NCBI GenBank assembly: GCA_029219245.1
Contig: JAQXTA010000006.1
Location: forward strand, 1-64,000
DNA from: Lachnospiraceae bacterium
Lineage (GTDB): Bacteria; Bacillota; Clostridia; Lachnospirales; Lachnospiraceae
Length of the DNA stretch: 64,000 nt
Direction of reading: 5' to 3'
The translations under genes and the position numbers were made by a program. The notes under the pieces are model-generated. The model did no database searches, was not told the origin of the DNA, and saw only the letters and a program-made list of their open reading frames with translations. Shown here piece after piece: positions 26,735-37,302 of the stretch. Position 1 is the stretch's first letter. Every line of letters starts with the position of its first letter.

Positions 26735-27453
26735 CCTTGATATGAGATATTCAAATCTTCCAGATAATCATAGCATCCGATTTCCATTAATTTGGTATCT
26801 TCCGGCAGGCAGATCCCGACAGCAACCGGATTTTCCATTGTAGAAGGATCGCGATGATTTATGACATAGTCTGCCGGATTTTCCAATTCACTTTCCGTAT
26901 AGAAAGTATCGTCATCACCGTTATCAAAGGTTGCCGCATCCGTATAATACAGACAGTCTTCATATTGGGCAAGAATATCTGGGGGAAGCACTTCTTCCGG
27001 ATTCATAAAATATCCATTCTGTGCATATTTTTCAAAGGTTTCGGTATCCGCCACAATGACGTCAATGGCACCTGCCTGTAGCATGGCAAGCAGTTTTTCG
27101 GTATTGGAAATGGAATATTGTGTAGAATCATTGTCGGATAAAGCAATGGAGGTATCCAGATATACCTGATATTTTTCAGTATCCACTCCGGCATACTCTG
27201 CGAACTCATCACCCCACTGATTGTTTTCAATATAGTTAATATCTGCGTTAATGACAGCGGCATAGAAGGCATAGTCCTTATTGGTTACATACTGGTAGAT
27301 GAACATAATAAAGAAACCAATTACCATCACAGTTACGATGGTATGCACTTTATAATAGTACCAGAAATATGACAGTTTACCTTTAAGTGACATATCTTTT
27401 GTTTTCTGCTGTTGTTCTTTGATTTCTTCATGAATGGACATTTGCGATGACAT
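26647..27453 (-). CDS. Membrane-anchored protein of unknown function
   Basis: Protein of 268 aa. A charged cytoplasmic N-terminus (EEIKEQQQKTKDM) precedes one membrane helix at about residues 38-62. The rest is extracytoplasmic and acidic. The motif AGAIDVIVADTETFEKYAQNGYF resembles the hinge regions of solute-binding-protein-like folds, but no substrate or family name can be given. It is monocistronic, with AAAGGAA ahead of the ATG, and overlaps the convergent gene downstream of gatB by 88 bases. Confidence 0.78.
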   Translation of the reverse strand: MSSQMSIHEEIKEQQQKTKDMSLKGKLSYFWYYYKVHTIVTVMVIGFFIMFIYQYVTNKDYAFYAAVINADINYIENNQWGDEFAEYAGVDTEKYQVYLDTSIALSDNDSTQYSISNTEKLLAMLQAGAIDVIVADTETFEKYAQNGYFMNPEEVLPPDILAQYEDCLYYTDAATFDNGDDDTFYTESELENPADYVINHRDPSTMENPVAVGICLPEDTKLMEIGCYDYLEDLNISYQGYPSDVVLGIPLSSTKVDTVGKFLSFLKE

Positions 27454-27606
27454 GAAAAATTTTTCCTTTCTGATAATCCGGTATTTTCATTGTATATTTT
27501 TCTACAATATATTTTTAATCATACTTTTTTCACTTTGCGCTGTCAATGAAGCGGAGATGTAATATTTCTGAAAAAAGAATAAATAAAGAATAAATTTTAC
27601 ATTTCC

Positions 27607-27635
27607 TTGAAACTTTTACAAAATTGTTATATTAT
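27607..27635 (+). promoter_or_regulatory. Sigma-A-type promoter upstream of the DUF6106-like gene
   Basis: TTGAAA (27607-27612) and TATTAT (27630-27635) with a 17-base spacer lie about 70 bases before the ATG of the next gene, in an AT-rich divergent intergenic region. Confidence 0.5.
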
Positions 27636-27706
27636 ATTTTCATATACACATCTGTATAAAAACTTTGCCTGGGGGAGTATGTGGGCAAATGGAGGAAAAA
27701 TGAATT

Positions 27707-28204
27707 ATGGTTAGTGAAACTTATGTAGAATGTCTGGTTGCAAAGAAACCGTCTTTTATGACACGTTTTTTAAAAACGCTGCTTATTATGCTTACGGTAT
27801 GCTTTGTGTTGATTGGAATCGTATTTGTTCCCGCGCTTTTAGTAGCCATTGCGACAGGAGTAGGTGCATATTTTGCCTATATGAATGCAGATATTGAGTA
27901 TGAATACTTGTATCTTGACAAGGAAATTACGATTGATAAGGTTATGGCGAAGAGCAAAAGGAAGAGAGCAGCTGTTTATGATGTGAACCGGATGGACATT
28001 CTGGCACCGATTAATTCCCATCGACTGGATTCTTATAAAAATCGTGGCACGAAAACTTCTGATTACAGTTCCGGGGTTGACGGACAGCCCGACAAGCGAT
28101 ATATGATGGTTTGTGATGGTGATATAAAGGTTATTTTAGAGCCGAGTGCAGAGATGGTGAAAGCAATACAGATGGTGGCACCGCGTAAAGTTTTTACCGA
28201 CTAA
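27707..28204 (+). CDS. Conserved membrane protein (DUF6106-like)
   Basis: Protein of 165 aa with two hydrophobic helices at about residues 22-62 and a C-terminal soluble part with the repeated pattern YDVNRMDILAPINSHRLD and ending EMVKAIQMVAPRKVF. I recall this as a Lachnospiraceae family (DUF6106) with no known function; the family name is from memory. It is followed by an intrinsic terminator and then guaB. Confidence 0.75.
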   Translation: MVSETYVECLVAKKPSFMTRFLKTLLIMLTVCFVLIGIVFVPALLVAIATGVGAYFAYMNADIEYEYLYLDKEITIDKVMAKSKRKRAAVYDVNRMDILAPINSHRLDSYKNRGTKTSDYSSGVDGQPDKRYMMVCDGDIKVILEPSAEMVKAIQMVAPRKVFTD

Positions 28205-28226
28205 TTTTTACGTTTCGAGAAAAGGA

Positions 28227-28256
28227 TACTGTCAGTTTTGTACTGGCAGTACTTTT
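28227..28256 (+). terminator. Intrinsic terminator before guaB
   Basis: Stem TACTGTCAG / CTGGCAGTA (one G-U pair) with loop TTTTGTA, followed by CTTTT. It separates the DUF6106-like gene from guaB. Confidence 0.7.
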
Positions 28257-28269
28257 ATATATATACTAA

Positions 28270-29748
<1,479 letters not shown>

Positions 29749-29793
29749 AATAAATAAATAGCAGGTAATTTTAATTCGTGTTGGAGAGGTAAT

Positions 29794-32481
29794 ATGGGAA
29801 TTTCTTATCAACGTGTCATCGATAATAGCAGACTGCAGCTTTTTCAAGACAGGTTCTGTGCAGCAACCGGTTTATATGCCTACTGTGTAGATAGTACGGG
29901 GACGAGTATCACACAGATGTCGGGTAATGAACAGGATGTGAAACGGCTCAAAGAGCTTATTTCGGAAGACCAGTTCCAGGCACTGTTTCATACAGTGGCA
30001 GACGGCGCATTAGAAGATCAGGCAGTTGAAAATACTGCTATACCAAATATCAAGTATGCTGCAATTGCCATGCGGGATGGTAGTAGAGCCATCCTGACAT
30101 GGCTTGTGTGCTGCGTACTGGCAGATGCAGAGAATGCAGAGTATCTTGAGATGCCCGCAACGGACTTTTCTTATATGCTTTCAACAGAACAATTTAATAG
30201 TGCGATGGATCTGTTGCGGGAGGGTACGAAAGAAATCATCGGAAATAAGCTTTCGGTGGTAAGTGCAAGGGAAGAAAGCCGCAGAAGTGAATTTTCCAAA
30301 TGGGAAATTGAAGCAGTCTTAAAAAGAACAGAAGCTATGACAGAAGTGGTTCAGTTTCTGGATCATGATGAGGCGATAGAAAGTGTTTTGGAGCAGATTT
30401 TGCAGGTAATCGGCTCCTATCTGAATATCAGCAGTACTTACCTTTATCGAATAAACCAACAGGATGATAAGCTGGCAGACATTATTGCCCAGTGGAATAA
30501 CAGTGGTGTGGTATCTCGTTATGATCAGACCAGAAATCAGCCACGTCCTTCCTATCTCTATCAGGAAAAGTTACTGGTAGTTTCTTCTGGGAATATACCG
30601 GAAGCATACCGGGGAGAAATGGATGAGGCAGAAATACAGGCACTTGCGGCAATGCCGATTTATTTAAAAGATAAAATCAGCATGTATATCAGCTTTGAAG
30701 AAAAGACAAGACCACATGTATGGTCCATTGAAGAAATTAAGTTTATCAATGATGCTTCCAAGATTCTGCAGAGTATTTTGCAGCGTCGAATTCATAAAAA
30801 TTCTCTGGCGAGTTCCTATGCGGCACTGGAGGCTGTACTCGATAATGTGGGGAATTCCATTTATGTCAGAGATAAGGAAAGCGGCAGAATTCTGTTTGTT
30901 AACAAAAGATTACGCAGCAGTCTGCGTATGGAGTTGGAACGGGATTTGCTGAAAGAAATTTTTGAGAGCAAAATTCCGGAAAAGGAAAGTAAAGGGAGCA
31001 TAGAAGTTCATTATGACGATGCGGACCGTTGGTATGAGTTATTTTACACGAATATTGCATGGGTTGACGGAAGAGAAGCACTTTTGTGTTCTCTGCATGA
31101 AGTAACGGAGAAAAAGATATATCAGCGTAGAATTGAGCAGCAGGCTTATACGGATTTTCTGACAGGTTTGTACAACCGGATGTGCTGTGAGAGAGATTTG
31201 TCAAAATATATTGATACAGCAAAGAAGATGGGGATAGAAGGTACGCTTCTTTATCTGGATCTGGATGATTTCAAGCATATCAATGATGGATTGGGACATC
31301 AGTATGGTGATGTGCTTTTAAAATCGATTTCTCATAGTATCCAAAGAATTCATGGAATTGAGAATACCTGTTATCGTATGGGCGGCGATGAATTTGTGAT
31401 TATTATTCCGCCCAGTAAAACCATTGAATTTGATAAAATTATTGAAGGAATCAAGGAAGTATTCAGTAAGCCCTGGTTTTTAAAAGATGCTGATTATTAC
31501 TGTACGATGAGTATGGGATATGTTCATTTTCCGAGCGAGGGTGAAGAAGTACAAGATTTGATTAAAAAAGCGGATATTGCCATGTATGAAGCAAAAAAAT
31601 CCGGTAAAAACCGGGTCGCAGCATACAAGAGCGGTACCGATTCTGCATCCAATAAGAGATTGGATATGGAAAAAAATATGCGGGATGCTACTTTGGATGA
31701 TTATAAAGAATTTGAAGTTTATTATCAACCGATTATTGACATCCAGACGCCTGATAATGCATGTATAGGCGCAGAAGCACTGATTCGTTGGAACAGCAGT
31801 GAATTGGGATTCATTTCTCCGGCAGATTTTATTCCGCTTGCAGAGTATCTTGGGTTGATTAATCCGATTGGTAATTATGTGCTTCGTCAGGCATGTGAGA
31901 CCTGTAAGAAATGGAATGAGTCCGGGCATCCGGAATACAAGGTAAATGTGAATCTTTCGGTCGTGCAGCTTGTACAGACCGATATAGTAGATACGGTGGC
32001 ACAGACTTTGAAGGAAACCGGAATTAATCCCGGTAATCTGACACTGGAAGTAACGGAAAGTCTGGCAATCAATGATATGGAGAGAATGAAAGAGATTCTC
32101 CATAGTATCAAAAAGCTTGGTGTACGGATTGCATTGGATGATTTCGGAACCGGTTATTCTTCTTTGAACCATATCCGGGAAATACCATTTGATGTGATTA
32201 AAGTAGACCAGAGCTTTGTGAAAGATCTGGCAAAAGATTCCTATTCCCAGGCCTTTATCCGCATGGTTTCGGATCTGGCAGATACAATCGGAGTGGCGAT
32301 TTGTGTCGAGGGAATTGAACGAGAAGAACAGTATAAAATACTGGAAGGTATGAAGGTAAGAATGATTCAGGGCTTTTACTTTGACCGGCCAATGCCACAG
32401 GCGGCATTTGAAGAAAAGTATCTTACAAACCACATAAAAGAAAAGGATAATAGTGTGCACAAAAAGAGCACACAGAAATGA
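29794..32481 (+). CDS. PocR/GAF/GGDEF/EAL cyclic-di-GMP signalling protein
   Basis: Cytoplasmic protein of 895 aa with no membrane helix. The first about 130 residues (LQLFQDRFCAATGLYAYCVD) resemble a PocR-type ligand-binding domain. A GAF-like region (about 190-330), a PAS-like region (about 340-440), a GGDEF domain with intact GGDEF at 530-534, and an EAL domain with EAL at 661-663 and DDFGTGYSS follow. Both enzymatic motifs look intact, so it could make and break c-di-GMP. No RxxD inhibitory site is visible before GGDEF. It follows guaB by 45 bases and overlaps the next gene by four. Confidence 0.92.
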   Translation: MGISYQRVIDNSRLQLFQDRFCAATGLYAYCVDSTGTSITQMSGNEQDVKRLKELISEDQFQALFHTVADGALEDQAVENTAIPNIKYAAIAMRDGSRAILTWLVCCVLADAENAEYLEMPATDFSYMLSTEQFNSAMDLLREGTKEIIGNKLSVVSAREESRRSEFSKWEIEAVLKRTEAMTEVVQFLDHDEAIESVLEQILQVIGSYLNISSTYLYRINQQDDKLADIIAQWNNSGVVSRYDQTRNQPRPSYLYQEKLLVVSSGNIPEAYRGEMDEAEIQALAAMPIYLKDKISMYISFEEKTRPHVWSIEEIKFINDASKILQSILQRRIHKNSLASSYAALEAVLDNVGNSIYVRDKESGRILFVNKRLRSSLRMELERDLLKEIFESKIPEKESKGSIEVHYDDADRWYELFYTNIAWVDGREALLCSLHEVTEKKIYQRRIEQQAYTDFLTGLYNRMCCERDLSKYIDTAKKMGIEGTLLYLDLDDFKHINDGLGHQYGDVLLKSISHSIQRIHGIENTCYRMGGDEFVIIIPPSKTIEFDKIIEGIKEVFSKPWFLKDADYYCTMSMGYVHFPSEGEEVQDLIKKADIAMYEAKKSGKNRVAAYKSGTDSASNKRLDMEKNMRDATLDDYKEFEVYYQPIIDIQTPDNACIGAEALIRWNSSELGFISPADFIPLAEYLGLINPIGNYVLRQACETCKKWNESGHPEYKVNVNLSVVQLVQTDIVDTVAQTLKETGINPGNLTLEVTESLAINDMERMKEILHSIKKLGVRIALDDFGTGYSSLNHIREIPFDVIKVDQSFVKDLAKDSYSQAFIRMVSDLADTIGVAICVEGIEREEQYKILEGMKVRMIQGFYFDRPMPQAAFEEKYLTNHIKEKDNSVHKKSTQK

Positions 32482-32489
32482 GGACAACA

Positions 32490-33206
32490 ATGAAAAAAGT
32501 ATCATTAGCAAAAGAACTGTCTGCAACGACCTATCCGGGCAGAGGAATTGTAATCGGTAAATCAGCAGACGGGAAATATGCAGTTACCGCATATTTTATC
32601 ATGGGAAGAAGTGAAAACAGCAGAAACCGGGTTTTTGTGGAAGATGGCGAAGGAATTCGCACACAGGCATTTGACCCTTCCAAATTGGAAGACCCGAGTC
32701 TGATTATTTATGCACCGGTCAGAGTTATGGGCAATAAGACAATTGTTACCAATGGTGACCAGACCGATACGATTTATGGACTGATGGATAAACAGCAGAC
32801 CTTTGAACAGGCACTTCGGACAAGAACTTTTGAGCCGGATGCACCTAATTATACACCTCGTATCTCCGGTATTATGCATGTAGGGGATGGTGCTTATAAT
32901 TATGCGATGTCCATTTTAAAGAGCAATAATGGCGATCCTTCATCCTGCAATCGTTTTACGTTTGCTTATGAGAATCCGTCAGCCGGAGAGGGACATTTTA
33001 TTCACACATATATGGGTGATGGTAATCCGCTGCCAAGTTTTGAAGGAGAACCGGTTCTGGTTGATATTGAAGGCGATATTGACAGTTTTACAAAGCTTGT
33101 GTGGGAAAATCTGAATGAAGATAACAAGGTTTCCCTCTTTGTCAGATATATTGATATCGCAACCGGAAAATATGAAACACGTATTGTTAACAAGCATGTG
33201 TCATAG
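32490..33206 (+). CDS. purO: IMP cyclohydrolase, PurO type
   Basis: Protein of 238 aa from the ATG at 32490, which has TGAGGA just upstream; the ATG at 32478 overlaps the previous stop. It resembles the archaeal-type PurO family that closes the ring of FAICAR to IMP: TTYPGRGIVIGKS near the N-terminus, RSENSRNRVF, and TFAYENPSAGEGHFIHTYMG in part. The next gene is a stand-alone AICAR transformylase, so the two together would do the work of bifunctional PurH. This supports the assignment. Confidence 0.85.
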   Translation: MKKVSLAKELSATTYPGRGIVIGKSADGKYAVTAYFIMGRSENSRNRVFVEDGEGIRTQAFDPSKLEDPSLIIYAPVRVMGNKTIVTNGDQTDTIYGLMDKQQTFEQALRTRTFEPDAPNYTPRISGIMHVGDGAYNYAMSILKSNNGDPSSCNRFTFAYENPSAGEGHFIHTYMGDGNPLPSFEGEPVLVDIEGDIDSFTKLVWENLNEDNKVSLFVRYIDIATGKYETRIVNKHVS

Positions 33207-33260
33207 AAAAATTTATACAAAAGATAGGCAGATATTTGTCTGCAATCGATGGAGGATAAG

Positions 33261-34442
33261 ATGAACGAATTGGAATTAAAATATGGCTGTAATCCGAATC
33301 AGAAGCCGTCCAGAATTTTTATGGCAGATGGCAGTGAACTGCCCATTACCGTATTGAACGGCAAACCGGGTTACATCAATTTTTTGGATGCTTTTAATGG
33401 CTGGCAGCTGGTAAAAGAATTAAAACAGGCAACCGGACTTCCTGCAGCCACTTCTTTTAAACATGTTTCTCCGGCAGGTGCAGCAGTAGGACTTCCGCTG
33501 ACGGATGTGGAGAAAAAAATCTACTGGGTGGATGATTTGGATATGGAATTCACACCACTTGCAAATGCTTATGCAAGAGCACGTGGTGCGGATAGAATGT
33601 CTTCTTTTGGTGACTTTATTTCTCTATCTGATGTATGCGATGTGGCAACAGCGAAAATTATCAAAAGAGAAGTATCCGATGGTGTCATTGCACCGGGATA
33701 TGAGCCGGAGGCTCTGGAAATTCTGAAAGCAAAGAAAAAGGGAAACTACAATGTTATCCAGATTGATCCGTCATACATTCCGGCACCGACAGAAGTGAAA
33801 CAGGTATACGGTATCAGCTTTGAGCAGGGAAGAAATGAATTAAAGATTGATGATGATTTCTTCAATCATATTGTTACGGATAGTAAGGAATTGCCGGAAC
33901 AGGCGAAGATTGATCTGGCGATTGCGATGATTACCTTGAAATACACACAGTCCAACTCGGTATGCTATGTCAAAGGCGGGCAGGCAATCGGTATTGGTGC
34001 GGGACAACAGTCCAGAATCCATTGTACCAGACTGGCAGGATCTAAAGCAGACAACTGGTTCCTTCGTCAGTCTCCGAAAGTATTGGGATTACAGTTTGTA
34101 GACGGTATCGGTCGTGCGGACAGGGATAATTCCATTGATTTATACATAGGGGATGATTATATGGATGTTCTGGCAGAAGGTGCATGGCAGAAGATTTTCA
34201 AGGTAAAACCGGAAGTCTTTACCAGAGAAGAAAAGAGAGCATGGTTAGATAAGATGAGTGATGTCGCACTTGGCTCCGATGCATTTTTCCCATTCGGCGA
34301 TAATATTGAACGTGCTCACAAGAGCGGTGTAAAATATGTAGCACAGCCGGGCGGTTCTGTCAGAGATGACAATGTAATCGAAACCTGTAACAAATATGGT
34401 ATGACAATGTGCTTTACAGGAATCCGCCTGTTCCATCACTAA
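33261..34442 (+). CDS. AICAR transformylase, PurH lacking the IMP cyclohydrolase domain
   Basis: Protein of 393 aa that begins directly at the AICAR transformylase domain (ELELKYGCNPNQKPSRIF, then ATSFKHVSPAGAAVG with the catalytic Lys-His). The C-terminus VAQPGGSVRDDNVIETCNKYG and TGIRLFHH is typical of PurH. The 200-residue MGS-like cyclohydrolase domain of ordinary PurH is absent. It transfers a formyl group from 10-formyl-THF to AICAR. GGAGG lies upstream of the ATG at 33261. It forms a pair with purO. Confidence 0.93.
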   Translation: MNELELKYGCNPNQKPSRIFMADGSELPITVLNGKPGYINFLDAFNGWQLVKELKQATGLPAATSFKHVSPAGAAVGLPLTDVEKKIYWVDDLDMEFTPLANAYARARGADRMSSFGDFISLSDVCDVATAKIIKREVSDGVIAPGYEPEALEILKAKKKGNYNVIQIDPSYIPAPTEVKQVYGISFEQGRNELKIDDDFFNHIVTDSKELPEQAKIDLAIAMITLKYTQSNSVCYVKGGQAIGIGAGQQSRIHCTRLAGSKADNWFLRQSPKVLGLQFVDGIGRADRDNSIDLYIGDDYMDVLAEGAWQKIFKVKPEVFTREEKRAWLDKMSDVALGSDAFFPFGDNIERAHKSGVKYVAQPGGSVRDDNVIETCNKYGMTMCFTGIRLFHH

Positions 34443-34476
34443 TGAAAATTTATAGAAAACAGCAATGCTTGAAAAG

Positions 34477-34504
34477 GCGTAGGTATTTCATACCTGCGCT
34501 TTTT
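34477..34504 (+). terminator. Intrinsic terminator after the purine genes
   Basis: Stem GCGTAGGTAT / ATACCTGCGC with a TTC loop and one G-U pair, followed by five T. Confidence 0.85.
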
Positions 34505-34548
34505 GCATGAGAGAGTCTGGAAACTTTTTTAGAGAAAATAAAAAAGAA

Positions 34549-34579
34549 TGAAACTTTTTGTATCTTTGAGAGGTCTAAT
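34549..34579 (+). promoter_or_regulatory. ECF-sigma-type promoter of the sigma/anti-sigma operon
   Basis: TGAAAC at 34549-34554, a 17-base spacer and GGTCTAAT at 34572-34579 fit the SigV/SigW-type consensus TGAAAC-N16/17-CGTCTA. It sits 34 bases before the sigma factor ATG, so autoregulation is likely. A second GGAAACTTTTTT occurs 30 bases upstream. Confidence 0.55.
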
Positions 34580-34612
34580 CACCAGAAAACAACAAGGAGG
34601 TGTTATGGTTCA

Positions 34613-35098
34613 ATGCTTTTCCAAGGAAAGGATAAGAAAGAACAAAAGATAGAACAGCTTTTGCTGGAAAACTATGACAGTTATTATCGTCTTGCATACA
34701 GTTATGTACACAACGAGACGGATGCCGGTGATATCGTACAAAATGGTGCGTACAAAGCCATTTTACACAGCGATACGTTAAAACAGGAGAAATACGCAGC
34801 AACATGGATATACCGCATTATGTTGAACGAAATTTTTCGGTTCTTAAAAAAAGAGCAGCCACTCTCGCTGGATGCGGTGGAAATAGAACAGGGCAAAGAA
34901 GACACATATGAGAATGTTGACTTACAGAGAGCCTTGGAGCTGTTGTCAAAGGAGGATAAGGCTGTCATCGAGTTAAAATATTTTGAGGATAGGAAACTTA
35001 CAGAGATTGCAGAGATACTGGATGAAAATGTAAATACCATCAAGAGCCGGCTTTACAGGGGACTGAAAAAACTTCGACTGGAGTTATCGGATGACTGA
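34613..35098 (+). CDS. ECF-type RNA polymerase sigma factor (SigV-like)
   Basis: Sigma factor of 161 aa with region 2 (YDSYYRLAYSYVHNETDAGDIVQNG) and region 4 (LTEIAEILDENVNTIKSRLYRGLKKLR), and no region 1 or 3. AAGGAGGTG lies ten bases ahead of the ATG. The next gene encodes an RsiV-like membrane anti-sigma factor, as in the SigV/RsiV lysozyme-stress pair of Firmicutes. The target regulon cannot be read from this window apart from its own promoter. Confidence 0.9.
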   Translation: MLFQGKDKKEQKIEQLLLENYDSYYRLAYSYVHNETDAGDIVQNGAYKAILHSDTLKQEKYAATWIYRIMLNEIFRFLKKEQPLSLDAVEIEQGKEDTYENVDLQRALELLSKEDKAVIELKYFEDRKLTEIAEILDENVNTIKSRLYRGLKKLRLELSDD

Positions 35099-35134
35099 TA
35101 GTGGAAAAAAGATTGTAGGAAAGGATGGTAGATT

Positions 35135-36082
35135 ATGAAACAGAAGGAACTGGACTTGAAAAAGATAGAAAATGCAAAGAAGCAGTACGAAGTGATTAAG
35201 ATGTCAGAAGCACAGATAGAGGCGATGAAAAATCGCATCGATGAAGCGAAAAAGGAGAAAAGAAAAAGGAACAAAGGTCATGCAATAAGAAATATAGCCG
35301 CTGCGGCTGCCGCAGTTGCAGTATTTGTGGCATTGCCAAACACTTCGCCGACCATTGCCTATGCGATGAGTAATATTCCGGTATTGGGAAAGCTTGTAGA
35401 GGTTGTGACCTTCCGGGATTATCAGTATGAGAGCGAGCGCAATAATGCAGATATTAAGGTGCCGGAGCTTGTAGTGGAAAATACAGAGCAGACGATTGAT
35501 GGGGATCAGGAAAGCGGGAAAGCAGATGGACAGATACAGGAGAATTTAAAGAAAACCACAGAAGAAATTAACGCAGAAATTCAAGAGATTACGGAGCAGA
35601 TTGCAGCAGAGTTTGAGGAAAATCTTCAATATGAAGAAGGCTATCAGGACGTTCTTGTAAAGAGCGAGATAATAGCTACAACCGATGATTACTTTACTTT
35701 GAAACTGGTCTGCTATCGAGGAGCCGGTAGCGGTGCAGAATGGGATTATTTCTATACAATTGATTTGACAACCGGAAATCGCCTTGCACTAAAAGACCTC
35801 TTCGTGGAGGGGGCAGATTATATTACACCCATCAGTGAGAATATCAAGGAACAGATGCGTGAGCAGATGAAAGCGGATGAAATGGTGTATTACTGGGTGG
35901 ATGATGAGATAGAAGAATGGAATTTCAAGGCAATTACGGATGAGACATCTTTCTATTTAAATGAGCAGAATGAAATTGTGGTTGCATTTGATGAGTATGA
36001 GGTAGCACCCGGTTATATGGGCTGCGTCGAGTTTGTGATTCCAAATGAAGTGACTGCAGCAATCCGGAAGATGGGAAAGTAA
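35135..36082 (+). CDS. RsiV-like anti-sigma factor (DUF3298 domain)
   Basis: Protein of 315 aa. A charged cytoplasmic N-terminus of about 48 residues presumably binds the sigma factor. One membrane helix follows (IRNIAAAAAAVAVFVALP, about 49-66), then a Glu-rich region (110-160) and a C-terminal DUF3298-type extracytoplasmic domain (YEVAPGYMGCVEFVIP). RsiV proteins bind lysozyme through this domain and are then cleaved. Whether this one does is inference. It is 37 bases after the sigma gene. Confidence 0.85.
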   Translation: MKQKELDLKKIENAKKQYEVIKMSEAQIEAMKNRIDEAKKEKRKRNKGHAIRNIAAAAAAVAVFVALPNTSPTIAYAMSNIPVLGKLVEVVTFRDYQYESERNNADIKVPELVVENTEQTIDGDQESGKADGQIQENLKKTTEEINAEIQEITEQIAAEFEENLQYEEGYQDVLVKSEIIATTDDYFTLKLVCYRGAGSGAEWDYFYTIDLTTGNRLALKDLFVEGADYITPISENIKEQMREQMKADEMVYYWVDDEIEEWNFKAITDETSFYLNEQNEIVVAFDEYEVAPGYMGCVEFVIPNEVTAAIRKMGK

Positions 36083-36100
36083 TGGAAAGATGATTTATGA

Positions 36101-36146
36101 AAGATTGCCGGAGAATTTTATTTCTCCGGCAATCTTGTATTTTCAT
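36101..36146. terminator. Bidirectional intrinsic terminator
   Basis: A perfect 15-bp stem AAGATTGCCGGAGAA / TTCTCCGGCAATCTT with a short AT loop lies between the convergent anti-sigma and butyrate kinase genes. T-rich sequence follows on both strands. Confidence 0.85.
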
Positions 36147-36182
36147 ATAGTTTTTTGATGCAATCCGATTCCGGTAGCCATT

Positions 36183-37250
36183 TTAGTATGTCATGGCTTT
36201 TTCTTCACCGTTTAATACACGAAGACCACCCTGAACGAGTGCAAGCAATTCATCTTCGCCCGGATATACGGTCATTGGAGCAATCCATTCTGCTTTTTCC
36301 TTCAGACCTGCAACAACAACCTTATCATAGGCAATACCGCCTGTTACAATAATCTGGTCTACTTTTCCTTTCAATACACAAGCCATGGAACCGATATCCT
36401 TTGCAACCTGTGTGATGAAGGCTTCGCGGACTTCTGCAGCTTTCGTATCACCATTATCCACCATTTTGGCAACATCTCTCATATCGTTTGTGCCACAGTA
36501 AGCATTGAAACCGCCGTTACCAACGATTTTCTTGTAAACTTCTTTCTCAGTATATTTTCCGGAGAAACACATTTTAATCAGTGCGCCGCTTGGAACTGCA
36601 CCGGCTCTTTCCGGGGAAAAGGCACCGTCACCGTCTAAAGCGTTGAATACGTCAATGACCTTGCCGAGTTTGTGAGCACCGACAGAAACACCGCCGCCCA
36701 TGTGAACCACAATCAGGTTCAGGGAATCATAAGCCTTACCGGTTTCTTTGGCATAACGTTTTGCTACTGCTTTCTGGTTCAGCGCATGGAATACGCTGGT
36801 TCTTGGAAGCTCCGGTACACCGGAATATCTGGAAGTAGGTTCTAATTCATCTACAACAACCGGATCAACAATATAGGAAGGAACGCCGATAGAGTCACCG
36901 ATTTCTCTGGCTAAAATACCACCTAAGTTAGAAGCATGCTGTCCCTGCTTTCCGATTTTTAAATCTTCCAGTAAGTCATCGCTTACGGCATAAGTACCAC
37001 CCGGAATCGGTTTGAGCATACCGCCGCGGCCAACGACCATATTTAAGGAGTTGATATCAAAATTCTTTTCTTTTAACAGATTGACAATAATGTTTTTACG
37101 GAAATCCTTCTGGTCTACGATAGAAGCATACTGTGCGATTTCTTCGGTAGAGTGTCTCAAGGTTTCTTCAAACAATAAGGTTTCATCCTCAAAAACACCG
37201 ATTTTGGTGGAAGTGGAACCTGGGTTAATAATTAAACTTTTAACAGCCAT
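36183..37250 (-). CDS. buk: Butyrate kinase
   Basis: Acetokinase-family enzyme of 355 aa that converts butyryl phosphate and ADP to butyrate and ATP. The N-terminal phosphate loop [12 protein letters not shown], the [15 protein letters not shown] segment and the C-terminal VTGGIAYDK are characteristic of Buk. It is downstream of ptb by 53 bases on the same strand, giving the classic phosphotransbutyrylase-butyrate kinase route. A branched-chain acyl kinase role is also possible given the Liv transporter nearby. Confidence 0.93.
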   Translation of the reverse strand: MAVKSLIINPGSTSTKIGVFEDETLLFEETLRHSTEEIAQYASIVDQKDFRKNIIVNLLKEKNFDINSLNMVVGRGGMLKPIPGGTYAVSDDLLEDLKIGKQGQHASNLGGILAREIGDSIGVPSYIVDPVVVDELEPTSRYSGVPELPRTSVFHALNQKAVAKRYAKETGKAYDSLNLIVVHMGGGVSVGAHKLGKVIDVFNALDGDGAFSPERAGAVPSGALIKMCFSGKYTEKEVYKKIVGNGGFNAYCGTNDMRDVAKMVDNGDTKAAEVREAFITQVAKDIGSMACVLKGKVDQIIVTGGIAYDKVVVAGLKEKAEWIAPMTVYPGEDELLALVQGGLRVLNGEEKAMTY

Positions 37251-37302
37251 AATGTTATCCTTTCTTAAATGATTATACGATTGTTTTATGTTCTTTACTG
37301 TC

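Noticed and set aside
31480-32526. Minus-strand open frame of 348 codons under the EAL domain
   Set aside because: It is antisense to conserved GGDEF-EAL motifs, has no RBS or recognisable domain, and a composition rich in Phe/Cys/His.
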